Positions 8,570-17,468 of a stretch of DNA of 64,000 nt are shown piece after piece; within the stretch, counting starts at the first letter, position 1; each line of letters opens with the position of its first letter. Both the position numbers and the translations under genes were made by a program. Under the pieces are notes generated by a model that did no database searches, was not told where the DNA came from, and worked only from the letters and a program-made list of their open reading frames with translations. Location of the stretch: assembly GCF_029714325.1 (NCBI RefSeq), contig NZ_CP121666.1, forward strand, positions 1,054,001 to 1,118,000, written 5' to 3'. The DNA comes from Bradyrhizobium sp. CB1717 (GTDB taxonomy: Bacteria; Pseudomonadota; Alphaproteobacteria; Rhizobiales; Xanthobacteraceae).

Positions 8570-9361
8570 ATGCCCGACGTCAAAGGTATTCCGCTTGATG
8601 CGCCTCTCTACCGTGGGAGCAAAGACCGTGGCAGCGCGTTTCTCGGCTGCCAAGCAATAAGCCTTGTATTCAGCGTGGGGCACGAGGTGTCCTCTCTATT
8701 ACCGAAGGGATTAGTACCCGAAGCAAGCCCTGCAATCGCCGTTGTGGGGATCGCGAGCTATTCCTCAAGCACTGTTGGGCCGTACTTGGAGTGCTATTCA
8801 GGAATTCAAGTTCGTGATCCCGGCGGTGAGACCGGCTTTTACATTCCTTACATTTACGTGACAACGAATGATGCAGCGCTCGCCTCGGGGCGAGAGGTTC
8901 TTGGTGCTCCAAAAAAGCTGGCGCACATTACTCTGATTAGAGAAGGTGGTCTAATTCAGGGTACGCTCGAGCGTCCAGCTGGCAAGCGTCTGCTGACCCT
9001 TACCGCTCAACCGGACCAGCGCATGAGCTCGAGTTCGCAACAGATGTTTTCTGCGCGGACGTATTTCTACTCGGTTCGGCATCTGCCCCCCATCAATGAG
9101 CGCGGGAAGGGCGCAGTAACGCAACTCGTCAAATGGTGCACCGCGCGAACATTGCGACGCGACGAGCTTGGCGAAGAAGTTCAATTTACTGGACCTACCT
9201 CCCTAACTTACGACTCACCCTCGATTGTCGATCCCGTGCACAATTTGGCACTTGGCGAACCCGTGCTCGGCACATACGAGGAGTATGACGCCAAGCTCGA
9301 GGCCATTGATATCCTGTCGGAAACCGCAACTCCATGTTTCCCTCTCTTACCAAGCACGTGA
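8570..9361 (+). CDS. Acetoacetate decarboxylase family protein
   Basis: A 263-residue protein has a strong GAGGAGG ribosome-binding site just before its ATG. The signature of acetoacetate decarboxylase-like proteins is clear: a glutamate in PYLECYSGI (residue 74), the YIPYIYVTTNDAALASGRE strand-helix, and GAPKKLA with the adjacent Lys115-Lys116 pair. In true acetoacetate decarboxylase the first lysine forms the Schiff base and its neighbour lowers the pKa. Having both lysines makes decarboxylase chemistry plausible, although many members act on other keto acids. No partner thiolase or CoA-transferase gene is nearby. It is divergent from the SDR gene. Confidence 0.82.
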   Translation: MPDVKGIPLDAPLYRGSKDRGSAFLGCQAISLVFSVGHEVSSLLPKGLVPEASPAIAVVGIASYSSSTVGPYLECYSGIQVRDPGGETGFYIPYIYVTTNDAALASGREVLGAPKKLAHITLIREGGLIQGTLERPAGKRLLTLTAQPDQRMSSSSQQMFSARTYFYSVRHLPPINERGKGAVTQLVKWCTARTLRRDELGEEVQFTGPTSLTYDSPSIVDPVHNLALGEPVLGTYEEYDAKLEAIDILSETATPCFPLLPST

Positions 9362-9560
9362 TCTGATCGTGACCGTCGCGCCACAACCGGACGGTGTTCT
9401 GTGACAGTCGATGACGCCGACGAAAGCGATGTCGGCGCGGTGGTGAAGCGCCATCAGCTCGATTTCCTTGCTGACGCCGCCGATGTGCCACTTCTCGATT
9501 GCCAAATCGCCGAATTGCCTACCTTTTGCTCGGCTGCTTGTTGTAGTACCCGCGAATGCG

Positions 9561-9920
9561 CTAGTCCGCGGCTATCAGAACACCGGCAACAATGTCGGCA
9601 TGCAGGCCACGCGCGATGATCTCGCATCCCTTGTCTTGACGCTGGCGCCATGTGTCGGCATAGCCGCCGCGCTCGCCCGCGACCCATTCGGAACCGCATT
9701 CCACCGAATGCGCGAGCGCGACGAGGTTGACCGCGCGCATCAGGTGCTCCGCCCGGGCGAGGAAGTGCGCGGGCCAATAGATCGCGATTTCCATCCGGGT
9801 GACGACCCTGTAGCTCGGAAGCAGCCGCGCCCGGTTCTACATGCGCTGCGTCTCTTCCAGCTCGCCTTGCTCCTGCTGCGCGAGCAGGTCCTCCGTAAGC
9901 GCGAATTTCGTCGCACCTTC
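9561..9920 (-). pseudogene. Decayed gene of unknown family with internal stop
   Basis: On the minus strand one frame reads KFALTEDLLAQQEQGELEE, meets a TAG, then continues LLPSYRVVTRMEIAIYWPA and on through HFLARAEHLMRAVNLVALAH to the DIVAGVLIAAD stretch. The two halves are in the same frame on either side of the stop and have good protein character, so this looks like the C-terminal part of a real gene with a nonsense mutation. I do not recognise the family. Confidence 0.4.
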
Positions 9921-9954
9921 TGCTTTTGAGTGCGCTGATGCATGAGGTGTCCAC

Positions 9955-10325
9955 TTAAATAGGTGGACTGAGATTCGCCGCCCTGCGCGTGCCCATTACC
10001 TCAATAACGTAAATCGGCGGAGAGCATGATGGTTGGTCTCCGCAGCAAGAGACTGTCAGACCGCGGCGCGCAGACGAGTTCCCTCGCGCCTCAGCGCAAG
10101 CACTTGCTAAGCAATTGATACGGCTAATTAATATGTGTCGGCGCCCGATAGACAAGTCGCAGGTTCCGCTCTTTAGAAAATGTCATCGGTGGAGAGGACA
10201 GCCAGTCTCGCCTGATCGCAATCGTCCTCGTTGGCGGCTTCAGCGGGTTGGGTTAATGTCGTAGCTGGGGTCATGGTCCTTTCCGAGGGCGCGAGCGCCT
10301 CATGATGATGTCCGGATCGGGCGCC
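9955..10325. other. Intergenic region with no identifiable feature
   Basis: Between the decayed gene and the IS110 remnants I see no open frame with family character, no clear inverted repeat and no RNA motif. Confidence 0.4.
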
Positions 10326-11321
10326 TCAACGTTTGCAGCGGAGTGCGGGCGAACCGCCAGCAGCCGATTGACCGAGGTCACCACGACCACCGTCCCAGCG
10401 GGACATCGCCAGTCCGGCGGACCGGACCAGGAACTTGCGAGCAAATATCAGATTGGCTTCGGCGGGCCCCGCTCGAACGATGTGCCAGCGACCCAGATGC
10501 AGTGGAGGATTACGGCGATCTTTCGGGCGATGGCGACCTTTGCCTTCTTCATGCCGATCCGCTTGGCGAGCTTCATGCCCCAGGCCTTTAGGGAAGAACT
10601 TTTTGGTTCGATAAAGAAGGACAGTGGCGGCCTCGAACAAGTAAGTTCGGAGAAGCCGGTTGCCCCATCGAGATATCTTTCCGTTGGTGTCGGTTTCGCC
10701 GGATTGGCTGCGCCTCGGCGTAAGGCCTAGGTAGGCGCCGACCGTCGAAGCCGATCGGAAGCGCGAGGGGTCATCGATCGTGTGGCGGAACGTTAGGGCC
10801 GTCACGACACCGACCCCCGGGACCGTCATCAGGCGACGCGTCGTCTCGTCCAGCTTTGCCAACCGGCGGACCTCGTTGTCGAGCTTACCTTGTTGTTGAC
10901 AAACGTTCTCATGGATCGAGAGCAGCGGCGATATCACGCTGAGAAGCAAATGATCGACGCCCAAGAGTTCGCTGACCTGGTTGCGGAACTGTTGGCCGAT
11001 CGCGCGAGGGAATAGCAATCCACATTCCTTGATCAAGCTGCGAACCTGGTTCTCGATGTCTCGGCGCATGGACACTAGCCGAGATCTGGCGACAAGGATC
11101 GCTCGGATCTTCTGGCTTTCCTCACTTTTGACTTTGACCTCTCGATACCCTCCAACCCGCACCAGTTCGGCAAGGCCTCGCGCATCATTCCGATCGCTCT
11201 TGTTCATTCGGACCGACAAAGCTGCGTGCGCATGCCGAGCGTCGATGCAGACCACCGGAAGCTCAACCCTGCGGAGTTCATACCATAGGCCTTGCTCCAA
11301 GCATCGAGGAGAGACGACCAT
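10326..11321 (-). pseudogene. IS110-family transposase, 5'-truncated and frameshifted
   Basis: The frame enters the IS110 DEDD domain at [20 protein letters not shown] and [17 protein letters not shown], so the first 50 or so residues are missing. It carries the C-terminal signature ([20 protein letters not shown], then [14 protein letters not shown] and [20 protein letters not shown]). After RTKKFFP the reading shifts: [20 protein letters not shown] is the out-of-frame version of the usual '[22 protein letters not shown]' ending. The missing N-terminus abuts the start of a second, oppositely oriented IS110 element. Confidence 0.78.
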
Positions 11322-12010
11322 GGACCATTATGCCGGAATCGACGTGTCATTGGAATGCTCCAGCGTGTGTGTTGTCGATGCGAACGGCAAGATTGTCGGG
11401 AGGTGAAGGTGGCCAACGAACCGGAGGCGCTGATCGACCGGTTCCGTTCGTTCGGGTTCGATCTCGCCAGGATCAGGCTGGAGGCAGGGCCGCTGTCGCA
11501 GTGGCTCTACGCGGCGATGAAGCAGGCTGGTCTTGGGGTTGAGCTTCTGGAGACGCGTCACGTGCGAGATGCCTTCAAGGCGATGCCGGTGAAGTCGGAC
11601 CACAACGACGCCCGCAACATCGCGCAGTTGATGCGGCTCGGCTGCTTCCGGCCGGTGCATTGCAAGTCGATGAGCGCGCAGGAGACGCGGGCAATGCTGA
11701 CCGCGCGCAAGCTGATCCAGAGCAAGCTGCAGGACGTCGAGAACAGCTTGCGGGGGATCTTGCGAGGCTTCGGGTTGAAGGTCGGCAAGACGACGAAGCG
11801 CGGCTTTGCGGCACGGATCAACGAGCTGGTCATCCGGCTCTGGACGCCATCGCCGCAGCGACGCTTGCGGTTCACACAGTGCTGCTTCGCGAGTTCAACG
11901 GCTTCGGCAAGCGGGTGCGGGTGATGTCCCTGCTGGATGCCAAGGCCAAGCTGTTGATGTCGACCCCAGCCGTGGGACCAATCATCTCGCTGACTATGCG
12001 AGCCACATCT
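11320..12010 (+). pseudogene. IS110-family transposase with two frameshifts, 3'-truncated
   Basis: The start [20 protein letters not shown] is a normal IS110 N-terminus but ends in a stop after GKIVGR. One frame over, the protein resumes (REVKVANEPEALIDRFRSFG, through LETRHVRDAFKAMPVKSDHN, to AARINELV). A second shift leads to ALDAIAAATLAVHTVLLREF and LMSTPAVGPIISLTMRA. Homology then ends before the serine-containing C-terminal segment. It is therefore non-functional and lies head to head with the truncated minus-strand IS110. Confidence 0.75.
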
Positions 12011-12143
12011 AACATGGATTATGAGCTTGCCGCTTTTTCCTGGTCTGCTGTAGAATCTTCTTCGTGTGAGGATTTCGAGGGAGTAGCTTCCTTTCAGCTC
12101 TACATTTCGCAATTCATTTGAAGGTTTCTGTGGGGACATTGCG

Positions 12144-12554
12144 ATGGCTAAGTCTTCCGTTTCCCGTGACGCCTTTCGAGGCTTGTTCGCTTTTTATGCG
12201 GTCAAGGCCCACCATGATCATAACGCTGTCGCCGAAGGCCGACTCCTCAAACTATTTGGATCGAGCGACCATATTCCCGACCGGCTGTTGGAGTTGTGGT
12301 CATCACGAACCGAGCTGATTGGCCCTGAGGCCGTTGGCAACATAGTGTCACTACTCGCTCATCAGATCCTGGAGGGCGGCGCACAAAATAATCACGCCAG
12401 CGACTTCCTTCATCCTTCATCGACTGCTGCGAGAGTTGGACCGAGACGTTCATTAACCGCGATTGCGAGAAAGTTGGGGTTGACCGGACATCAGTCGGTC
12501 GGCCGCGCAATGAGTGCCCGCGTTAGTTGGCGGCGAGACTGCCCCTCAATTTAG
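12144..12554 (+). CDS. Hypothetical protein, doubtful
   Basis: A 136-residue frame opens MAKSSVSRDAFRGLFAFYAV. Its first 90 or so residues have ordinary protein composition (for example RLLELWSSRTELIGPEAVGN), while the arginine- and serine-rich tail does not. No family is recognised and there is no strong ribosome-binding site. It sits between a broken IS110 and an IS5 element and may be a gene fragment that runs into unrelated sequence. Confidence 0.3.
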   Translation: MAKSSVSRDAFRGLFAFYAVKAHHDHNAVAEGRLLKLFGSSDHIPDRLLELWSSRTELIGPEAVGNIVSLLAHQILEGGAQNNHASDFLHPSSTAARVGPRRSLTAIARKLGLTGHQSVGRAMSARVSWRRDCPSI

Positions 12555-12811
12555 GAGCGGTCACCTGGATTTTCATTCGATGTTACGCCTCGAAAAACGG
12601 CGACGAGCCGATCTCCTTCCCAAAGCTCAACGTCGTGCTCCCCGCACATTTGCTCGGCTCGACATCTCGCAGTCTGCTCGTCGATGCAGTCGAGCTTCGC
12701 GGCGCAGATCACTCGCCGCCTGCTGTCCACTACAAACAGTCGCCCGTGAAGAATTCGGAAGCGATTGATCTGTCGCTGTGATTTGACGTGAGCAAGTATT
12801 CGATTATGCAA
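12551..12811 (-). CDS. Small DUF6894-like hypothetical, start uncertain
   Basis: The C-terminal 65 residues read FRILHGRLFVVDSRRRVICA, then KLDCIDEQTARCRAEQMCGE and HDVELWEGDRLVAVFR. This resembles the small rhizobial proteins of the type 'Y.l.fld..ghi..a..leC.dd..A...A..l...h.velW.g.R.iarf'. The only in-frame start near the beginning of the homology is a TTG at 12811; an ATG may have been removed when the IS5 element inserted just beyond. Function unknown. Confidence 0.4.
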   Translation of the reverse strand: MHNRILAHVKSQRQINRFRILHGRLFVVDSRRRVICAAKLDCIDEQTARCRAEQMCGEHDVELWEGDRLVAVFRGVTSNENPGDRS

Positions 12812-13774
12812 GAAAGCCGTGGGTAGGTGTTGGTTTTCTTGCGTTTTTGGATTCCGGATTTGGCGACTTCGTGATTCCTTTGACGGCGAGATTCGCTGTT
12901 GGGGAGAACCCATGAGCCATCCGCGCGACGATCGTCAGGACGATCTGTTTCGTCCGTCTCTGGAGAAGATCATCAACCTTCGCCATCCGTTGGTGCGTCT
13001 GGCGGCGGAGATCGATTGGGACTTCCTGGCGGGACGCTTCAGTTCGGTCTGTCGCCTCGGGCCGGGGCAGCCACCGTTGCCGACACGATTGGTAGCCGGA
13101 CTGTTCATCCTCAAGCACATGCACAATCTCTCCGACGAGGCACTGTGCGACAGGTGGGTCGAGAACCCGTATTTTCAGTATTTCTGCGGCGAGGTGGTGT
13201 TCCGGCACGACCTGCCGTTCGATCGCTCGTCGCTGACCCGCTGGCGCCAGCGGCTGGGTGAGGAGCAGATCGCCGCGCTATTGCAAGAAAGCCTCTCAGT
13301 GGCGCATCGAACTGGGGCGATCGAGACCAAAGATCTCGAGCGGGTCGTTGTGGACACCACCGTCCAGGAGAAGGCGATCGCGCATCCGAGCGATGCGCGG
13401 CTTATGCACCGGGCGATCGAGAAGCTGGTCGATTTAGCCAAACGCGAGAGCGTCGAACTGCGCCAGAGCTATCTGCGCGTGGCCAAGCGCGCCGCCATCA
13501 TGGTGGGGCGGTACACGCATGCCCACCAGTTCAAGCGTGCCCGACGAGAGCTCAAATTCCTGCGCACCCGGCTTGGCCGCATCATCCGTGACATCAGACG
13601 CAAGATCGAGGGCGACCCTGCGCTTGAGGATCGCTTTGGTCCGCTGCTCGATCTCGCCCACCGGGTTCGCCATCAAGAGCAGCGTCAGCGCGGTCCCAAG
13701 GTCTACTCGTTGCACGCCCCCGAGGTGGAGTGCATCGGCAAAGGCAAGGCCCGGGCACCTTACGAGTTAATGGC

Positions 13775-15167
13775 ATGGACCACGCCCGCTCTCAGCGGCA
13801 ACATGCCCCCCCGGCAAGAGAAGGAGCACAAGCCATGTCCGCTACAAACATTGTTACGATCGGCATCGATCTAGGGAAAAACACATTCCATGTGGTGGGG
13901 TTCGATGCTATGGGAGCAATCGTCCTACGCAAGAAGCGATCGAGAAATCAGCTGGAGCAGTCGCTGGCCAATGTTCCGTCCTGCCTGATCGGAATGGAGG
14001 CTTGTGCAGGAGCACACCACATCGGTCGGAGGCTCGAAAAATTAGGTCATCAAGTCCGGCTCTTGCCAGCACAATATGTGAAGCCGTACCTCAAGGGTCA
14101 CAAGAATGACTTCCGTGACGCTGAAGCAATTGCCGAAGCCGTTCAGCGCCCGACAATGCGATTCGTCCCATTGAAATCGACCGAGCAGCTCGATTTGCAG
14201 GCGCTCCACAGAGTTCGTAGTCGATTGGTGACGCAGCGAACAGCGGTCATCAATCAAATCCGGGGCTTTCTACTCGAGCGAGGGCTGCCGGTTCGGCAGG
14301 GAGCGGCAGCACTCCGATTGGCGCTTCCTCGGCTTCTTTCGATGCTCTCAGATAACCTGTCGCCTCGAGTAGTTCAGCTCGTTCAGGACTTGGCCGAGGA
14401 CTGGCGCTATCTCGACCGACGGGTTACATCAATTACGAAAGAAATCAACGAGCTCGCCGAGCAGGATGCACACTGTCATCGGCTGATGACTGCTCCGGGC
14501 GTCGGACCGATCATCTCAAGCGCGATGCTCGCCGCGATCGGGACCGGCGATGCTTTTCGCAAGGGCCGCGACTTTGCGGCATGGCTTGGTCTGGTACCGA
14601 AACAATTCTCGACCGGCGATCGAACCATTCTCGGCCGCATATCGAGGCGCGGCAATCGGTACCTGCGAACGCTCTTCATTCAAGGGGCCCGAGCCGTGCT
14701 TCTTAGGCGCCAGACTTGGTGCAGGCACGGGTTTGGAGCCTGGTTGGAAGCAGCGTCCAAGAGGCTCCACTCGAATGTACTGGTTGTCGCCTTGGCCGCA
14801 AAACTCGCGCGCATGGCCTGGAGCATGCTTGCAAAGGGCCGCGACTACGACGCCAATTTCTTAGGCCAGACCGCCTGAGACACACAACCGGGAAGGGAAG
14901 AAGGATTCACGATCTCAATCGGAAGGGCACAATATCCCGCCGAGGTCTGCGAGACGGAAAAGACAAATGGAGAAACGGTTCCACCGACACTTCTGAAGCC
15001 TGGTTCGCAGCCATGGGCCCCTTGTCGAGGCCGTCGAGTTATTGAGGACAGGAGTGGGCGGATATCCATATTGGCTCGAGGCGACAGCCTCAAATTGAAG
15101 CCGGATAGATTGGCGCAGACCGCTACATCCTTTTGTTGATTCCTCTTGCAACGCGGGCGTGGTCCAT
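13775..15167 (+). mobile_element. IS110-family (IS1111-type) element inserted in an IS5 transposase gene
   Basis: Fifteen-bp inverted repeats, ATGGACCACGCCCGC (13775-13789) and its exact reverse complement (15153-15167), lie close to the two junctions with the IS5 gene. Subterminal inverted repeats are the hallmark of the IS1111 subgroup, whose true ends lie a few bases outside. The transposase frame is intact, so this is the youngest element in this nest. Confidence 0.75.
13835..14878 (+). CDS. IS110-family transposase (IS1111 subgroup)
   Basis: A 347-residue protein with an AAGGAG ribosome-binding site. The N-terminal DEDD domain opens NIVTIGIDLGKNTFHVVGFD and continues through LIGMEACAGAHHIGRRL, VRLLPAQYVKPYLKGHKNDF and DAEAIAEAV. 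The Transposase_20 part has TAPGVGPIISSAMLAAIGTG, FAAWLGLVPKQFSTG and ISRRGNRYLRTLFIQGARA. The frame is undamaged and both subterminal repeats are present, so it may be active. Confidence 0.9.
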   Translation: MSATNIVTIGIDLGKNTFHVVGFDAMGAIVLRKKRSRNQLEQSLANVPSCLIGMEACAGAHHIGRRLEKLGHQVRLLPAQYVKPYLKGHKNDFRDAEAIAEAVQRPTMRFVPLKSTEQLDLQALHRVRSRLVTQRTAVINQIRGFLLERGLPVRQGAAALRLALPRLLSMLSDNLSPRVVQLVQDLAEDWRYLDRRVTSITKEINELAEQDAHCHRLMTAPGVGPIISSAMLAAIGTGDAFRKGRDFAAWLGLVPKQFSTGDRTILGRISRRGNRYLRTLFIQGARAVLLRRQTWCRHGFGAWLEAASKRLHSNVLVVALAAKLARMAWSMLAKGRDYDANFLGQTA

Positions 15168-15658
15168 AGATTGGTTGCAAAGTCTCGATTGCCACGCCTG
15201 CCACCGCGCCCAAAGGCGGGCAGTTTGTGCTGCATGCCAAGGCCCTGCACGGCAATCCCTATGACGGCCACACGCTCGGTCCCGTCATCGCCGACCTCGA
15301 AAAGCTCACAGGTGTTGCAGCGCGCCGCATCCACGGCGACAAGGGCTGCCGCGGCCACAACTATCCCGACCGGTTCAAGGTCTGGATCAGCGGCCAGGTT
15401 CGCCGTGTCACCAAAGCCATCCGCCGCGAGATGCGGCGTCGCACCGCCGTCGAGCCTGTGATCGGCCATCTCAAGGACGACCACCGGATGCGCCGTAACC
15501 ATCTCAAGGGCCGCGACGGCGACCGCATCAACGCCGTGCTCGCCGCCGCCGGCTACAACTTCAGCCTGCTCCGCCGCTGGCTCGCGGAACTTTTACGCGG
15601 CCTGTTATGGATACTCTGTCGCCACCTATCGCAACCACACCTTGCGTAAAAACGGTGC

Positions 15659-15982
15659 TCAGAAACGTTCTTCACAAACGACCAAACACTCTGTACCGCA
15701 TGATGGCTGTCCCATCCGAAAGGAGGCTGTCATCGTAATCGAGTGTTTGTGTAAGGCAGCGCCAAAGTAAGTGCAGGCGCGCGGAAGGTTTGTACGTGTG
15801 GCAATTCGGCTATACCAGCGCCTGTAATTCTTCCATTTTAATGGCGTAGCCTGCTCAACCACACCAGTAATGCGGAGTGGCTGCGGAGAAGCCCGATACG
15901 CTCGCTTGGAAGGATAACCATAGACGTAGGTTGGCAGCTCCTTTTTCGATATGCTTGTCCGAAGAAAGTCCAGCCAATCCAT
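15659..15982 (-). pseudogene. Fragment, possibly N-terminus of a radical-SAM coproporphyrinogen-oxidase-like protein
   Basis: The first 35 residues (MDWLDFLRTSISKKELPTYV then YGYPSKRAYR) have protein character. The YVYGYPSKRAYR stretch resembles the N-terminal segment of HemN-like radical SAM proteins of the 'YvYsYPhktAYRpl' type. Beyond residue 40 the frame becomes nonsensical and no CxxxCxxC cluster follows. The adjacent IS5 end probably deleted the rest. The assignment is weak. Confidence 0.25.
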
Positions 15983-16219
15983 GACCTAGCCTGCTAATTG
16001 CCAGCCCGGTGCACGCCCGACGGCCGTCGTTCGCCGAACGACACAAGTTCATGCCTTGTGGTGATCAGCACTCCTGGAAACTGCTAATCTGCAGTCCGTG
16101 CTGCGTTTTCTTCGCTTATGCTAGCCGTACGGCTTATGCGTAAGAAGCCAGACGCCAGTGGACATTAGTACAGCCGTGCCCGCGGAGAATTCCAGCAAAC
16201 GCTCCTATGAGGAGCCGAC

Positions 16220-16384
16220 GTGGCCGACGCATCGATCCAGCTCAACCCGTTGAACGTATCGGTATCCCGCGAGGACCTCGATCATGACGAGATCGCCGAG
16301 GGTGCCAGACGCAAAGCCTGGCGCCAGCCATTCTTTGTCGGAATTCGCGCACTAGTTTTCGTTTTTGAAAAATGGAGAAGTTAA
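16220..16384 (+). CDS. Possible 54-residue leader protein upstream of the cold-shock gene
   Basis: A GTG with GGAG upstream opens a 54-residue frame (ADASIQLNPLNVSVSREDLD to FVFEKWRS). Its stop lies six bases before the cold-shock gene's ATG, and its final codons contain that gene's ribosome-binding site. The spacing would permit translational coupling. No family is recognised, so it could equally be a fortuitous frame in a long 5' leader. Confidence 0.3.
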   Translation: MADASIQLNPLNVSVSREDLDHDEIAEGARRKAWRQPFFVGIRALVFVFEKWRS

Positions 16385-16390
16385 GTGGCT

Positions 16391-16588
16391 ATGGGAACAG
16401 TAAAGTGGTTCCACCCGACAAAGGGATATGGATTTATTCAACCTGACAACGGCGGCAAGGATGTGTTCGTCCATATCTCGGCAGTCGAGAAAGCTGGCTT
16501 CACCTCTCTCGCCGAGGGCGCCAAAGTCAGCTTCGACGTCGTTTCAAATCGCGGTAAAGAATCGGCGGAAAATCTACGAGTCGGGTGA
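16391..16588 (+). CDS. Cold-shock domain protein (CspA family)
   Basis: A 65-residue single OB-fold cold-shock protein that binds single-stranded RNA or DNA. RNP1 (KGYGFIQPD) and RNP2 (VFVHISAVE) are both present, preceded by [11 protein letters not shown] and ended by the usual [15 protein letters not shown] lies 10 bases before the ATG; an in-frame GTG two codons earlier is an alternative. It would act as an RNA chaperone during stress. The region upstream is AT-richer than its surroundings, as is common for cold-shock leaders. Confidence 0.9.
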   Translation: MGTVKWFHPTKGYGFIQPDNGGKDVFVHISAVEKAGFTSLAEGAKVSFDVVSNRGKESAENLRVG

Positions 16589-16957
16589 TGCGCCCAGCAT
16601 CCGTGGGTTCGCGGCGTTTTCATCGGCCGAGTCCGAGAACGCCGCGTCGAGTTTGAACCTGTCCCAAATGGCGCGCGCCTCGACCCGATAGGGCGAGGCA
16701 TGCGGGCGTCCAAGACCATTTTGTCGAACTTGGTGGTCCTAGCCGATGTAGCGGGCGGACTCGCGGCGTCCAATGTCCGGCGTCGCCCGTGCGTCGCTGC
16801 ATAAAAGCCCTTGCTCGAATGGAGCGTGACCGACCGATTCTGGTGGGTGCCAGACAGGCTTTTCGCCGATACAACTTGGTGGCACCCTGTGGGCTAGGCT
16901 CTCCCGCGGTGGGCGACCGCGGTCAGTTTTGCTACCAGATGGAAGGCTGGCCGTGTT

Positions 16958-17041
16958 GAAGTTAGCGGTGCGTTGCAGGGACAGCGCAGCCCCGTGTATC
17001 CGTGGGGCTTTTTGGCGCCGAGCCACGCTGCCGCTAACTTC
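16958..17041. repeat. MITE-like inverted-repeat element, copy 1
   Basis: An 84-bp unit is bounded by GAAGTTAGCGG and its reverse complement CCGCTAACTTC. The interior contains GACAGCGC and GGCGCCGAGCCACG. A second copy with the same ends and interior blocks lies at 19008, and a lone end-like motif occurs at 18551. It has no coding capacity. Confidence 0.55.
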
Positions 17042-17137
17042 TCCGGCAGCGCGGGCGCGATAGGGACAGCATCCGATCCATCCCAGCTGACCGGCGCCGA
17101 GTTGCCACCGCGCTGTTTACGTTCACTGAGACAAAGA

Positions 17138-17428
17138 TCATCCGGGGCACTCGGCTAGAAGCGGGAGAACATTGTCTGGTTGAACGTCGTCGGCCGTCGT
17201 CTTGATGTATTTGTGCCCGTTGTGCGTAGCCCAAACCACACCAACCCTGCGTCCATTTTCTTCGACATAGAACTCCCATTCGGAGCTCTCGATATCTTTG
17301 ACAACCTGGTCGATGGATCGCTTCCACGGCTTTCCATCGGGGTTTACTCCGCCGACATGTGTTATTCTTTCGTGAGGATTCTTTCTGTCCGTCTTGTTGG
17401 CGTAACGAATGCGTGCGCGTTTGGCCAT
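17138..17428 (-). CDS. DUF3892 domain protein
   Basis: A 96-residue protein starts MAKRARIRYANKTDRKNPHE with a GGGAGAG ribosome-binding site; the longer frame to 17518 reads into the neighbouring IS. The family signature is present: ITHVGGVNPDGKPWKRSIDQ, then WEFYVEENGRRVGVVWATHN and GHKYIKTTADD. DUF3892 proteins are small, of unknown function and common on mobile islands. An IS5 element begins 41 bp upstream of the start, so the native promoter may have been displaced. Confidence 0.78.
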   Translation of the reverse strand: MAKRARIRYANKTDRKNPHERITHVGGVNPDGKPWKRSIDQVVKDIESSEWEFYVEENGRRVGVVWATHNGHKYIKTTADDVQPDNVLPLLAECPG

Positions 17429-17468
17429 TTGAGTCTCTCCCAAATTGCAAGCCTGAGGCACTAGCTTA

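Larger units (their letters stand above)
12912..15649 (+). pseudogene. IS5-family transposase split by an IS110 (IS1111-type) insertion
   Basis: The first part (12912 to about 13769) begins MSHPRDDRQDDLFRPSLEKI. It carries LPTRLVAGLFILKHMHNLSD, the FDRSSLTRWRQRLGEEQ segment and the DTTVQEKAIAHPSDARLMHR catalytic segment up to IGKGKARAPYEL. The protein resumes at about 15174 with KVSIATPA (in a shifted frame) and FVLHAKALHGNPYDGHTLGP, and ends with the RRTAVEPVIGHLKDDHRMRR glutamate segment. Between them lies a complete IS110-family element. The same IS5 subgroup occurs at 24.1 kb. Confidence 0.82.
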
